Of a stretch of 64,000 bases of DNA, positions 47,439 to 56,485 are shown in pieces (the first letter of the stretch is position 1; each line of letters begins with the position of its first letter). The notes under the pieces were generated by a model that worked only from the letters and a program-made list of their open reading frames with translations, was not told where the DNA came from and did no database searches. A program made the translations under genes and the position numbers. Source of the DNA: JAIVJZ01 sp035645695 (GTDB taxonomy: Bacteria; Acidobacteriota; Blastocatellia; Pyrinomonadales; Pyrinomonadaceae); the NCBI GenBank assembly GCA_035645695.1, contig DASQMC010000026.1, forward strand, positions 62,001 through 126,000, in the 5' to 3' direction.

Positions 47439-49976
47439 TTAATGCACCCTGAAAAACACCACTTGAATGATATGCACCAGCATCAATACCAGCATCAGCG
47501 ACGTGGCGACCACGTGCGGCGCGAGCCACAGTTTGAGCAGTTGATGGAGGTAGATGAGCGAATCGACACGGCGCAGCGTGACGGTCGATTCGATGGCCTC
47601 ATGCAGCAGTCGCCCCTCGGGGCGATACAGCGAGGGGTCGTCCGCCCCGTAGATGAACGTGCGGCGCAACTCTTCGGGCGACTTCTTATAGGATTCGAGT
47701 TCCGCCTTGAAGTCCTCGCGCGCCTGCGAGTGGAGCGAAGTCAAATCTTCACGCCGCACGTACTGGCGCAGTAGATAGCCGAGCGAGAGGTAGCGCGGGC
47801 GCACTTTGCGCAGGATGATGTCGCGGACGCCCGCCTGCGCCTGCGAGCCGAGATCGGCCAGCGACTCGCGAAGTTCTTCGCGGCGTGCGCGCAGGTCTTC
47901 GATCAGCAGCGGTTCGCCTTCGATGCTCGTCATGATGCGCGGGACGAAGATGTAACAGGCGATGCCGAAGAGTCCCGAGAGGATGACGAGGTCGAAAGAG
48001 ATCATCAGGAGGGAAGTCAGCAAACCGCCGGTGTCGCTTCCGCCGTGCAGCAGCAGGAGAACTCCGGCGACGATCCCGGCATAGACGTGCGCGAGCATCC
48101 AGTAGCGCAGCGCGCCCGCGCGTCGCCGGTAGACTTGCTTCCGGCCGGGGTAGGCCATGACGATGCCGATGCCGACAAGGCCGACAAGGCCGGTCAGCCA
48201 GCGCACCGTGAGCCATGTGCCGCCGATGCGGCCGTCGAGTCCGTAACGGTAGATCGCCCAGACCGTGAGCGCCGTGAGGACGACGGTGGAGATGACGCCG
48301 CCCGCGTGCCAGAGGCGCGCGGGGATGTCGCGCTTGTGTATGTTGCGCCCGATGGCGTGCGTCTGATCCTGAAAGACGAGGCCGATGCGGTTTTTGACTT
48401 CGGTGAAATACTCGCGCGGGTTGACCCGCACGAGCGCGCCCGTCGGGCAATTTTCCTGACACGAATAGGCGTGCGTCTTCGCGCCGGGCGGGTTGAGACC
48501 CGTGTTGTTACAGAGGTTGCATTTGACTGCGAGTAGATTCTCCGTCTCGGTGACGGCGGGCGGCGGTTCGGGCGGCGCAAGGCTGAACCACTTGCCGAGC
48601 CGCATCCGCCACGTTACGGGCGCGGGCGCGACCGGCTTGCGCGGGATCATCGAGATCGCGTTGTAGGGGCATTGCGTCGCACAGTCGCCGCAGCCGATAC
48701 ATGTCTTCGGGTCGATGTCGATCTGGCCGTTGCTGAAACGACCGATAGCGCCCGTCGGGCATCCGGTCAGGCATTCGGGGTCTTGACAGTGCAGGCAGAC
48801 GGAAGGCGACAACACGTGCTGGCTCGACGTGCTGCCCGGCTTTTTCGGGCGTTCGATGTGGATGCCGCGCCTGAGCAGGCGCGACTGGCCGTGAACCTTG
48901 TGGCATGCGAGCGAGCAGTTGCCGCAACGCACGCACAAGTCCATGTCCATGACGAGCAGGTTAGTGCCGTCCACGATCCCGGTGGAAATCTCTTTCTCGG
49001 TCGCGCCGAGTTGGAGCGTGATGCTGCTCTCGACCGCCTCCACATTGTCGTCGGCCTTTGAAAATTCGCCGAACTTGAGCACGACGGCGTCGCGCAATCG
49101 TGGGTTGGCGCGCAGGTGCGCGATAGATATTTCGAGCGCTTCGGTGCGCGACAGGATCGTCGCCGTGTAAGACCAGCTTCTGTCTTCGCGAACGCCTTCG
49201 AGGCCGAGGCAATTACCCGCGCCGAGAAAATCCAGACCATCCTCTTCGCCGAGAGCCGCGGCGAGGTCGGTCATCGCCGGATTGAAGTCCGCGCCCCTCG
49301 TGCAGCGCACCCAACCGTTTTTGATGAAGACGATGTTCTCAATATTCTCGCCTTCGCGGTGCAGGACGTGGTTTTTGCCGTAGACCATAAAGCGGGCGGC
49401 GTCGCCCAGTTGTTTGAGCAGGTTCGCGTCGAAGGCTTCGCCAGTCGCCTGTTTCACGTCGACGAGCGTGCGCCCCAGACCGTGTTCGCGATAGGTGACA
49501 TCGAGATTGCGCCCGAAGGCCGGGAGCTTACGCAGCAGGCGCAACGCGGGACGCGTGACTTCGAGCACGGTGGCGGGCTGCTCTCCGCCCGACGCCTTGA
49601 CCGTGGCGTTGCGCGGCACGCCCGCGAGGATCGCCATCTCGCCGAAACTGACTCCGGCCGGAATCTCGCCCACCTTCTTCGGCGTGCCGCCCTCGTCGTT
49701 CACGTAGGCGTCGCACTTGCCTGCGACCGTAATGTAAAAGGTGTTGCTGCCCCAGTCGCCCTGCTTGATGATCTCCTCGCCCGGCTCGTACTCGAAGAGG
49801 CGCACGTAGGGGCCGACTTTCTTGCCGTTGTAGTTGCGACCGTAGGCGATCACTTCCAGATCGAGTTCGTATTTGAAGTGATCGTGCTCCTTATCCCATT
49901 CGACGAGTTCCGAGATGATGTCAACTTTGCCGATGGCATCGAGGATGGTTTTATGCTTGGTAATTTCCCGGGGCAT
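47439..49976 (-). CDS. Cyclic-nucleotide-binding - 4x[4Fe-4S] - cytochrome-b-type membrane fusion protein
   Basis: An 845-residue protein in three parts. Residues about 55-160 form a cNMP-binding domain with a phosphate cassette-like FGEMAILAGVPRNATVKA; about 190-310 form a second, more divergent one. Residues about 345-560 carry sixteen-cysteine ferredoxin motifs of the DmsB/PsrB type (CVRCGNCSLAC, CLHCQDPECLTGCP, CIGCGDCATQCP, CNLC with CQENCP), giving four 4Fe-4S clusters. The last part has about five membrane helices with histidines (AHVYAGIVAGVLLLLH, APHVVATSLMLVLMLVH) that could bind b-haems. It is probably a quinone-linked oxidoreductase regulated by cNMP or using the cNMP domains structurally. 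First gene of the minus-strand set with the FHA-cytochrome and FAD protein. Confidence 0.88.
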   Translation of the reverse strand: MPREITKHKTILDAIGKVDIISELVEWDKEHDHFKYELDLEVIAYGRNYNGKKVGPYVRLFEYEPGEEIIKQGDWGSNTFYITVAGKCDAYVNDEGGTPKKVGEIPAGVSFGEMAILAGVPRNATVKASGGEQPATVLEVTRPALRLLRKLPAFGRNLDVTYREHGLGRTLVDVKQATGEAFDANLLKQLGDAARFMVYGKNHVLHREGENIENIVFIKNGWVRCTRGADFNPAMTDLAAALGEEDGLDFLGAGNCLGLEGVREDRSWSYTATILSRTEALEISIAHLRANPRLRDAVVLKFGEFSKADDNVEAVESSITLQLGATEKEISTGIVDGTNLLVMDMDLCVRCGNCSLACHKVHGQSRLLRRGIHIERPKKPGSTSSQHVLSPSVCLHCQDPECLTGCPTGAIGRFSNGQIDIDPKTCIGCGDCATQCPYNAISMIPRKPVAPAPVTWRMRLGKWFSLAPPEPPPAVTETENLLAVKCNLCNNTGLNPPGAKTHAYSCQENCPTGALVRVNPREYFTEVKNRIGLVFQDQTHAIGRNIHKRDIPARLWHAGGVISTVVLTALTVWAIYRYGLDGRIGGTWLTVRWLTGLVGLVGIGIVMAYPGRKQVYRRRAGALRYWMLAHVYAGIVAGVLLLLHGGSDTGGLLTSLLMISFDLVILSGLFGIACYIFVPRIMTSIEGEPLLIEDLRARREELRESLADLGSQAQAGVRDIILRKVRPRYLSLGYLLRQYVRREDLTSLHSQAREDFKAELESYKKSPEELRRTFIYGADDPSLYRPEGRLLHEAIESTVTLRRVDSLIYLHQLLKLWLAPHVVATSLMLVLMLVHIIQVVFFRVH

Positions 49977-50360
49977 AGAAAAAGGATGATTCCAATTTTT
50001 TAAGGTAGAGCGATCTGAACGGGAGCGACCGGCGCTGAAGCAGAAGCCTTCAATAACCGTGAAAGGCTTTAATTCTGGACGGCGGGCATTATAGCAGAGT
50101 CAACCGAGACCCGTCAGAGTTTGTTAAATCAGTGCAGAGGAAGCCGTATTCCCGCTCCGCGCCCGCGCCCGCTCACGCGCTTTTTTGGAACTTCTCGCGC
50201 GGCGCGACGTGTACACGGTCGGGCGAGGCGCGAGCGGAAGTGTATAATAACGCCGCCGCCAGCCCTTAGCATGCAATTGGAAGCCGCGGGCGTGCCGGAA
50301 CGACGGAAAGTTATTTTCGATGCCCGCCCGCAAACGAAGGCGACCTTTGCCTGTCCGAAC
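49977..50360. other. Divergent spacer between the cNMP fusion and ECF sigma genes
   Basis: 384 bases. It includes a TATAAT at 50243-50248 without a good -35, so possibly an activator-dependent or alternative-sigma promoter for the sigma gene. The sigma frame is open from 50121, and ATG 50271 is an alternative start. Confidence 0.45.
50243..50248 (+). promoter_or_regulatory. Candidate -10 box upstream of the ECF sigma gene
   Basis: A perfect TATAAT in otherwise GC-rich sequence, 23 bases upstream of ATG 50271 and 113 upstream of ATG 50361. No matching -35 hexamer is seen at 16-18 bases. Confidence 0.35.
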
Positions 50361-51014
50361 ATGAGTGCGATTGGCTCTATAGACGAACTGATTCTCCCTC
50401 CGCGTGCGTCCGTAGCGCGGCAAACCGCCGTGGCCGAACCGCTCTCCGATCACAGCCTGCTGGAAGCCGCGCGCACGGGCGACGAGGCGGCCTTCGCCGA
50501 ACTCGTCAGGCGTTATCGCAACCAGATCACCAACTACGTCTATCGCCTGACGAACGATTACGAGTCGGCGGTTGATCTGGCGCAGGAAACTTTCCTGCGC
50601 GTCTATCGCGCGGCGGATCGCTATCAGGCGACTTACGCCTTCTCGACCTATATCTATCGCATCGCTACCAACCTCGCGATCAGCGAATTGCGCCAGCGCA
50701 AACGCCGCCGCCTCGTGTCGCTGACGGGCTTCTTCCAGACGCAGGATCAGGCGGGCGAGCCGTGCGAATTGGACCCGGCGGACAGGCGTCCCCTACAGGA
50801 TGCGATGCTCGTTGACGACGAACGCAGCGCGGCCGTCGCACGCGCCATCGCGACCCTGCCGGAGAAGTATCGCGCGCCGCTCGTCCTGCGCGATATCGAG
50901 GAGCGCAGCTATGAAGAGATTGGGCGCATTCTTGAGATGAGCGAAGGCACGGTCAAGTCGCGCATCAGCCGCGCGCGGACATTTTTACGAGAGAAGTTGC
51001 AGGGCTATTTATAG
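50361..51014 (+). CDS. ECF-type RNA polymerase sigma factor
   Basis: A 217-residue (from ATG 50361) RpoE-like sigma factor. Region 2 reads DEAAFAELVRRYRNQITNYVYRLTNDYESAVDLAQETFLRVYR, with the conserved DLAQETFLR core-binding motif. Region 4 reads ALPEKYRAPLVLRDIEERSYEEIGRILEMSEGTVKSRISRAR, the helix-turn-helix for -35 recognition. A linker of about 50 residues joins them. The start is uncertain: ATG 50271 would add 30 residues and neither has an SD. The next gene encodes a zinc-finger-like membrane protein, presumably its anti-sigma factor. Confidence 0.9.
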   Translation: MSAIGSIDELILPPRASVARQTAVAEPLSDHSLLEAARTGDEAAFAELVRRYRNQITNYVYRLTNDYESAVDLAQETFLRVYRAADRYQATYAFSTYIYRIATNLAISELRQRKRRRLVSLTGFFQTQDQAGEPCELDPADRRPLQDAMLVDDERSAAVARAIATLPEKYRAPLVLRDIEERSYEEIGRILEMSEGTVKSRISRARTFLREKLQGYL

Positions 51015-51034
51015 TCGAGTGGTGGTGTTAAAAC

Positions 51035-51865
51035 ATGAATTGTCAGAAGTGCAAAATCGAGATTGAAGACAGAGACCGGCTCCGCGAATATTTGAGCAAC
51101 GCGGCCGAATCACACATGGCTGCCTGCGCGAGTTGCCGCATCTTCGGCGAGGAGCGTCTCGCGCTGCGGCGTCTGGTCGGCGGGCTGAAACGCGTTTCCG
51201 CCCCCGCCGATTTTGAATTCCGCATGCGCGCCCGGATGGCCTCCGAGCGGAGCGCCGGAGCGTCGCGCGCGGCGTGGTTCACCTTCACGCCCGCGGGGCT
51301 ATCGTGGTCTCTGGCCGGATGCCTCGCGCTCGCCATCTCCGCCTCGTTCTACTTTCAACCCGGCACCGGCGAGACGCCCGCGACCTCTTCGGCCGGACAG
51401 GCGCATGTGGCGACGCCTCAATCAACCCAAGCCCCCGTCGCCGCCGCTGCAACAGAAGCAGCGCCGCATGACAACCGGACCGTGAGCAACAAAATCGGGT
51501 CGGGCGCAAGCCTCGCCGCGTTTAAAACTTCTCCGGCGCAACGTCGCCGCGCTTTGCCCCCGCGTCTCGCCGTGCGCGAAGTGGTCGAGAGGGAACCGTC
51601 TCGCGTAGAGGAGTCAACTTCGACGAGTTTAACCGGGACGACGCCGCGATTTGCTTCGGGCGACGCCGCGCGCGGCGAGGGCGCAACGATTCCCGTGCCG
51701 CTCGACGCGCCGGAAGGCCGCCTGAATGTTTTGCTGCGCGATACGAGCGGCGGCGCGCGCACGATCTCGGTCGATTCGGTCTCCTTCGGCTCGCGCGACG
51801 TGATGGGACGCCCCGGCGCGGCGTTCAAAAGGGCGTCTCTTTCATCGAATGAAGGTGTCTGGTAG
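51035..51865 (+). CDS. Putative membrane-bound anti-sigma factor (ZAS-like)
   Basis: A 276-residue protein starting MNCQKCKIEI, then an HMAACASCRIF segment that matches the His-x3-Cys-x2-Cys of zinc-binding anti-sigma (ZAS/zf-HC2) domains. One membrane helix (about 85-105, LSWSLAGCLALAISASFYF) is followed by a low-complexity extracytoplasmic tail (Thr/Ala/Pro-rich) without a recognised sensor domain. It lies 20 bases after the sigma stop and 1-base-overlaps the PDZ gene. It probably holds the sigma factor at the membrane until an envelope signal arrives. Confidence 0.78.
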   Translation: MNCQKCKIEIEDRDRLREYLSNAAESHMAACASCRIFGEERLALRRLVGGLKRVSAPADFEFRMRARMASERSAGASRAAWFTFTPAGLSWSLAGCLALAISASFYFQPGTGETPATSSAGQAHVATPQSTQAPVAAAATEAAPHDNRTVSNKIGSGASLAAFKTSPAQRRRALPPRLAVREVVEREPSRVEESTSTSLTGTTPRFASGDAARGEGATIPVPLDAPEGRLNVLLRDTSGGARTISVDSVSFGSRDVMGRPGAAFKRASLSSNEGVW

Positions 51866-53838
51866 TGCTGTTATTTTGCAAGCGACAAAGAGCATGTGAG
51901 TTGCCCGGCGTATCTTGCGGCGGCGGCAGCCGGGGCGGCGCACGCTTGCTCAACTCAATCGTCGCCTGCGCGCTCTTGGCCTTTGGCGCGGCGGGCGCAT
52001 CAGCGCAGAGGGCGCAGCCGCCTCGTCGCCTGCCGCTGCCCGCCGGCGTGTCAGCCCCTGCGAAGGACGGCGCGACGACGCTTAAGATGCACGAGGCCGC
52101 GCCGCAGGTGATCGCCGTCGTTCATCGTCTGAGCGGCTGGAAACTGCGCACTCTGCTGACGCCGCCCGACGCGTCCGTCGCTTCCGCCTTCGACGAGAAT
52201 TTCGTCCGCACCAACATCGTCGCCGGTTACATTCTGCCCGACGGGCGCACGGTCGTCGCGCGCCTGCCGCAGGCCGAAGCCGAAATGCTGAATCTCGCGC
52301 TGGCCTTCCGCTACACGAAGACGCTCGCGGCGGCAAACGTCGATGCAGGGTTATTGCTCGTGCGCCCGGACGGCGCGCAATTCAACGCGCGCTTCATCGG
52401 ACTCGATGCCAGCACGGGGCTTTCGCTGCTCGAAGCCGACAAAGCGTTGCTTGCACCGGTCTCGGAGATTGATGTCGTACAACCGTTCGTCGGCCAGCGC
52501 GTGCGCGTCATCGCACCGGTTCGCGCGGCGCTTGCGCCCACCGCACCCACCGCGCCCACCGCGCCCACCGCGCCCGCACCCGTCGCCCCGCCGTCGCGCT
52601 CAGACCATGCGCCCGTCGGCGATGAAGGCGTGCTCTACATGAACCTGAGCGAAGAGGCCGGGCTGTTGCGCGAGGTGAGGCGTTCGCCGTCGGGCAAGGC
52701 GATGGAGGTGTTGTTGGATGTCGAACGCCTATCGCCTGAATGGTCGGGCGGCGTCGCTTTGAGCGATACGGGCACGCTCGTCGGCATCATCGAAGAAAGC
52801 AACTCCCGCGCGACGCGTCTGATGTCGGCGGAGATTGTGCGTGGGGCTGCGCGACGCGTGCGGGAACGACGCGCCAGCGTGCCGCAGCCGTGGCTCGGGG
52901 CGCGCGGCGATGCGCTCGCCCTCGCGCCCCTCGAACAACTTATGGCGGGCGGGTGGACGCGCGAACAGGCGCGCTCGCTCCTGCCCCGGCAGGGCGGCGT
53001 GCTGTTGACCTCCGTCGCGCCGGGAACGCCCGCCGCGCGCGCGGGCTTGCGCCCCGGCGATGTGGTAGCGCGAATCGGCCGCCATGACGTGCGCACCGTC
53101 GAAGATATGTCACTGATGCTCAAAGAACTCGGCGGCAACACGCTCGCGGATTTTACCGTGCTGCGTGCCGAGAGCGCGCCGCTCAACCTCTCTGTTCGCC
53201 TGAGCGAATCGCCGAGTCCGGGGTTGGACACGGCGCGCGCCGAACTCCGCGCCGCACACCTGGAGTTGCGCGCCGCGCAAACGGTCGTGCAGTCGGTGCA
53301 GGAAAACGTCGGCCGCTACGAGTCGGTCGTGCGCGGCATAGAGGCTCAGATCGAGCGCGTCAAGACGGACGAGGCGAAGGCGGCGCGGCTGCGGGAAGAG
53401 TTGGGGCAGGCTCGTGCGTCGCTTCGTCCGATGCAGGAGCGGGCGCAAAAACTGGCGGCCGAATATGAACTCCTGCGCGCGCGCGTAACCGCGGCCGAAG
53501 GGCGTTATCGCGCGGCAAGCGAGGCTTACGGCGGATTGGCCGTCAAATCCCTGTTTGCTTTCGGGCTGGAAGCCGTGCGCATTTCGCCCGCCGGAGCGCA
53601 AGCCTCGGGGGCGCATCAGAACGGCCTGCTCGTGATGTCCGTGCGGCCGGGCAGCTCGGCGGCGGAGAGCAACATCCAGCCCGGCGACATCATCGAGTCG
53701 ATCAACGGCCACGTATTCTCCGACGCCAACTGGAACCTCGACCTTTCCGCCGATTTCGACAACGAACTCTCGCTCGGCATCCTGCGCGCCGGCGAAAAAT
53801 TCTCCTTCACGTTGTCGCGCACGAACAATTCCCGGTAG
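51865..53838 (+). CDS. Exported degenerate HtrA/DegP-like protein with two PDZ domains
   Basis: A 657-residue protein with a signal peptide (about 30-48). A trypsin-like beta-fold region follows (about 70-290), then PDZ1 (about 340-430, GVLLTSVAPGTPAARAGLRPGDVVARI), a coiled coil of about 100 residues (TARAELRAAHLELRAAQ onward) and PDZ2 (about 575-655, GLLVMSVRPGSSAAESNIQPGDIIESI). Where DegP has its catalytic His (TNNHVV) the sequence reads ILPDGRTVV, and the Asp site reads DASTGLSLLE, so both are lost; a Ser in WSGGVAL remains. It is probably a non-enzymatic PDZ scaffold or sensor. GTG at 51865 overlaps the anti-sigma stop by one base. Confidence 0.8.
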   Translation: MLLFCKRQRACELPGVSCGGGSRGGARLLNSIVACALLAFGAAGASAQRAQPPRRLPLPAGVSAPAKDGATTLKMHEAAPQVIAVVHRLSGWKLRTLLTPPDASVASAFDENFVRTNIVAGYILPDGRTVVARLPQAEAEMLNLALAFRYTKTLAAANVDAGLLLVRPDGAQFNARFIGLDASTGLSLLEADKALLAPVSEIDVVQPFVGQRVRVIAPVRAALAPTAPTAPTAPTAPAPVAPPSRSDHAPVGDEGVLYMNLSEEAGLLREVRRSPSGKAMEVLLDVERLSPEWSGGVALSDTGTLVGIIEESNSRATRLMSAEIVRGAARRVRERRASVPQPWLGARGDALALAPLEQLMAGGWTREQARSLLPRQGGVLLTSVAPGTPAARAGLRPGDVVARIGRHDVRTVEDMSLMLKELGGNTLADFTVLRAESAPLNLSVRLSESPSPGLDTARAELRAAHLELRAAQTVVQSVQENVGRYESVVRGIEAQIERVKTDEAKAARLREELGQARASLRPMQERAQKLAAEYELLRARVTAAEGRYRAASEAYGGLAVKSLFAFGLEAVRISPAGAQASGAHQNGLLVMSVRPGSSAAESNIQPGDIIESINGHVFSDANWNLDLSADFDNELSLGILRAGEKFSFTLSRTNNSR

Positions 53839-53840
53839 TT

Positions 53841-53940
53841 AAGGCGAAAGTAAAAAGGCGAAAGATAAGCGCGGCACGTAGCGAATCTTCCGCCTCGCTT
53901 CCTGCCTTCCCGCTTTCGCCCGCCCTTTTTACCTTTGCCT
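53841..53940. repeat. Heptamer-repeat hairpin H (AAGGCGA-like unit)
   Basis: Left arm (53841-53869) of AAGGCGA, AAGTAAA, AAGGCGA, AAGATAA heptads. The longer right arm (53891-53940) is the pyrimidine complement with several heptads. Imperfect pairing; the best-matched part is around AAGGCGAAAG. It lies between the PDZ gene and the ATP-grasp gene, both on the plus strand. Confidence 0.7.
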
Positions 53941-54018
53941 ACATGTTTGTGATACTCTAGCTCAACACTCGTTCGTGTTCTAAAAAATCGCTTTTGCAAA
54001 TCTTCCCACGGAGGCGAC

Positions 54019-55374
54019 ATGCTACAGGAAGCTGTTGAGCATTATCACCGTTTGCTGGCGGATAACGATCTGGCCGAGGCGTCGCGCAAGATGCTTGACG
54101 AAGGGCTGGAACGTTCCAAATTGATCTTCGGTGGACGCCGCTTATCGCCTTACCTGCGCCCGCACTTCGTCACCGAAACCGACTTCGCGCGCATCGAGAG
54201 CATCTGTGAAATCGTCTGGAGCGCGATCCAGAAGGTGAAGGACGCGGCGGTCGGCAACGACGAGTTGCTGGACGAACTCGGCATTACGGAACTCGAACGA
54301 GACCTCGTCGCCATCGACCCCGGCTACGCCGCCGTCTCCCCGACCGCGCGGCTCGATTCCTTTCTGACGGAAGACGCCTACAGCTTCGTTGAACTCAACG
54401 GCGAAAGCCCCGCCGGTATCGCCTACGTTGACGCCGCCTACAAGATATTCTCCGAGTTGCCCGTGATGAAACGCTTCAGCGAGCGTTACAACGTGCGCCC
54501 GCTCTACGGCCGTCACCTCATGCTCGAAGTGTTGCTGCGCGCATACGCGGAATATTTGGGGCGCGAGCCGGAACGCAAACCGCTCATCGCAATCGTCGAT
54601 CTGAAAGACCTGCCGACGCAAAAAGAGTTCGAGTTGTTTCAGGAATACTTCGAGAGCGAGGGCTATCGTTCAATCGTCTGCTCGCCGCAGGAATTGGAGT
54701 TCAGCGGCGGACGCCTGCGCGCGGGCGCGGACGAGATCGACATCGTTTACAAGCGTCTGCTCGTCAACGAGTACATCCCGCTCATGGGAGAGTTTCCGGC
54801 GCTGCTCGACGCGTATCGCGCGGGCGCGATCTGCATGGTCAACAGCTTCCGCTCCAAGTTGATTCACAAAAAAGCCCTGTTCGCCGTGCTCACAAACGAA
54901 CGCTACGCGCATCTCTTTACGGAGGAGGAGCGCGCCGCCGTCCGCGCGCACGTGCCCTGGACGCGCAAGGTGCGCGCCGAACGAACGGATCATTATGGCG
55001 AACAAATCGACCTTCTCGAATTCGCCGCCAACTCGCGCGACCGCCTCGTTCTGAAACCCAACGACGACTATGGCGGCCACGGCATTCACATCGGCTGGAA
55101 CACCGACGAAATCGGCTGGAACGAAGCCCTGCGCCACGCGCTCTCGAACGGCGATTACCTGTTGCAGGAACGCGTCAGCACGGCGCGCGAACCGTTTCCC
55201 GCGCTGCAACCCGACGGCACCTTCGAGTTCGCGGAGCAACTCGTTGACCTCGACCCGCTCCTGTTCTTCGGCAAGGTCGGCTCGGCCTTCACACGCCTGT
55301 CCTTCACCGAACTCGCCAACGTTTCGTCGGGGGGCGGCATGGTTCCGACTTTTATCATCGACGAGAAAATTTGA
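54019..55374 (+). CDS. ATP-grasp domain protein (glutathionylspermidine-synthase/circularly permuted ATP-grasp-like)
   Basis: A 451-residue protein. The C-terminal half reads VLKPNDDYGGHGIHIGW, YLLQERV and TFEFAEQLVDLDPLLF, the nucleotide- and metal-binding strands of the ATP-grasp fold. The first half (SYSFVELNGESPAG-type segment and PLIAIVDLKDLPTQKEFELFQEYFES) resembles proteins annotated as glutathionylspermidine-synthase-like or circularly permuted ATP-grasp. Such ligases join a carboxylate to an amine through an acyl phosphate. SD GGAGG lies 4 bases upstream of the ATG. A YbdK-type carboxylate-amine ligase lies two genes on. Confidence 0.72.
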   Translation: MLQEAVEHYHRLLADNDLAEASRKMLDEGLERSKLIFGGRRLSPYLRPHFVTETDFARIESICEIVWSAIQKVKDAAVGNDELLDELGITELERDLVAIDPGYAAVSPTARLDSFLTEDAYSFVELNGESPAGIAYVDAAYKIFSELPVMKRFSERYNVRPLYGRHLMLEVLLRAYAEYLGREPERKPLIAIVDLKDLPTQKEFELFQEYFESEGYRSIVCSPQELEFSGGRLRAGADEIDIVYKRLLVNEYIPLMGEFPALLDAYRAGAICMVNSFRSKLIHKKALFAVLTNERYAHLFTEEERAAVRAHVPWTRKVRAERTDHYGEQIDLLEFAANSRDRLVLKPNDDYGGHGIHIGWNTDEIGWNEALRHALSNGDYLLQERVSTAREPFPALQPDGTFEFAEQLVDLDPLLFFGKVGSAFTRLSFTELANVSSGGGMVPTFIIDEKI

Positions 55375-55491
55375 AGCCGTACGTTGCGGCCGCCGTTTGC
55401 GTCGCGTAAAACGTACGATGCGTACACGCTGATTCGAGTAAGATAAAGTTAGACGTGAAATCCAACTCGTCCGGCACGAGGAGTGAGAGTT

Positions 55492-55833
55492 ATGAGCGAA
55501 GAGATTGGCGCAGCAGATGAGTCGAATTTGCCCGTGGACGAGCGTCGCCAGCACGACCGTTCGCGCCTGATAGTCGATGTGTACTTCGACGGCGCGGACG
55601 GCACGGCCGTCGCCAGCACAAAGGACATCAGTCCCGGCGGCCTCTACATGAACACGCAGACCGAACTGCCCGAAGGCGGCCTGCTCACGCTGCGTCTGCC
55701 TTTCGCGGAGGGCGACGTGATCGTCAACGCCGAAGTGGTCTACAGCAATCCCGGCCTCGGCGTGGGCGTGCGTTTTCAGGGTCTATCGAACAAAGATCGC
55801 TCGATCATGCAGCGCGCTCTGCGCGGAACTTGA
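55492..55833 (+). CDS. PilZ domain protein
   Basis: A 113-residue single PilZ domain. The N-terminal RRQHDRSRL gives the RxxxR-type arginines, and DISPGGLYM gives the (D/N)xSxxG motif for c-di-GMP; the barrel closes with GLGVGVRFQGLS. It is therefore a candidate c-di-GMP-binding adaptor. ATG at 55492 with GAGGAG 8 bases upstream. Its stop shares a base with the next ATG, so it is coupled to the unknown protein at 55833. Confidence 0.85.
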   Translation: MSEEIGAADESNLPVDERRQHDRSRLIVDVYFDGADGTAVASTKDISPGGLYMNTQTELPEGGLLTLRLPFAEGDVIVNAEVVYSNPGLGVGVRFQGLSNKDRSIMQRALRGT

Positions 55834-56357
55834 TGAGCGAGACGGAAGCCGCGAAAGTACGCTTAGACGATTTGCCGGGTGCGCTCGGCGACGCTTTGAC
55901 ACGCAAACTCGAAGGCTTGTACGGGCACGCGGACGGTCGCGCCGCGTTCGATTCGCTCGCCGGAGACAAACAGCAGGCATTGCTGCTCTTTGCCGCCCGC
56001 TTGAACGATCTGAATTTGTGGCACGAGATAGAGAACATTGAAAATGTGTACGGCACCGGCGGCGTCGGCATGAGTTTTCGCGCGCGCCGGGGTCTGTCGC
56101 GAACGCTCGCCGCGCATGACCGTTTCACGTCGCGCTTCGCCTCGCACGGCGACTGCGCGGAGGGTTTTTTCGAGAGGGGACGTTCGCGCGCCGCCCTCCA
56201 TTTCCTGCGCCGGAAGGGCGACGCATCGCGCTGGTCAATTCATTTCGATTTGCACGCCCCGGCCTCTACGCCGCTCAGCGCGCTCCGCCATTTTTGGAGC
56301 GAGAAGTTGCGCGGCGAGACGCCCGATTGGGAGGCCATTAAATCCGTGCTCGCGTGA
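55833..56357 (+). CDS. Protein of unknown function
   Basis: A 174-residue soluble protein; no family is recognised. It is rich in Leu/Arg/Ala, with a predicted helical first half (LPGALGDALTRKLEGLYGH, QQALLLFAARLNDLNLWHEI) and a mixed second half with RRKGDASRWSIHFDLHAP. Translationally coupled to the PilZ gene (overlap of one base), so it may be an effector partner. The carboxylate-amine ligase gene starts 128 bases downstream. Confidence 0.7.
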   Translation: MSETEAAKVRLDDLPGALGDALTRKLEGLYGHADGRAAFDSLAGDKQQALLLFAARLNDLNLWHEIENIENVYGTGGVGMSFRARRGLSRTLAAHDRFTSRFASHGDCAEGFFERGRSRAALHFLRRKGDASRWSIHFDLHAPASTPLSALRHFWSEKLRGETPDWEAIKSVLA

Positions 56358-56485
56358 GCCGATTGTGGAAAGAGCGCCCGCGCCGGCGCGAGGCGCGAGG
56401 GGGTAGCGGGACAATTTTGAAGTTTTCATTTTCTTCCCTCTTAGCTGAAACCGTAGGTCAGGTCTTGTAAGGAGAGCGAAAACTT

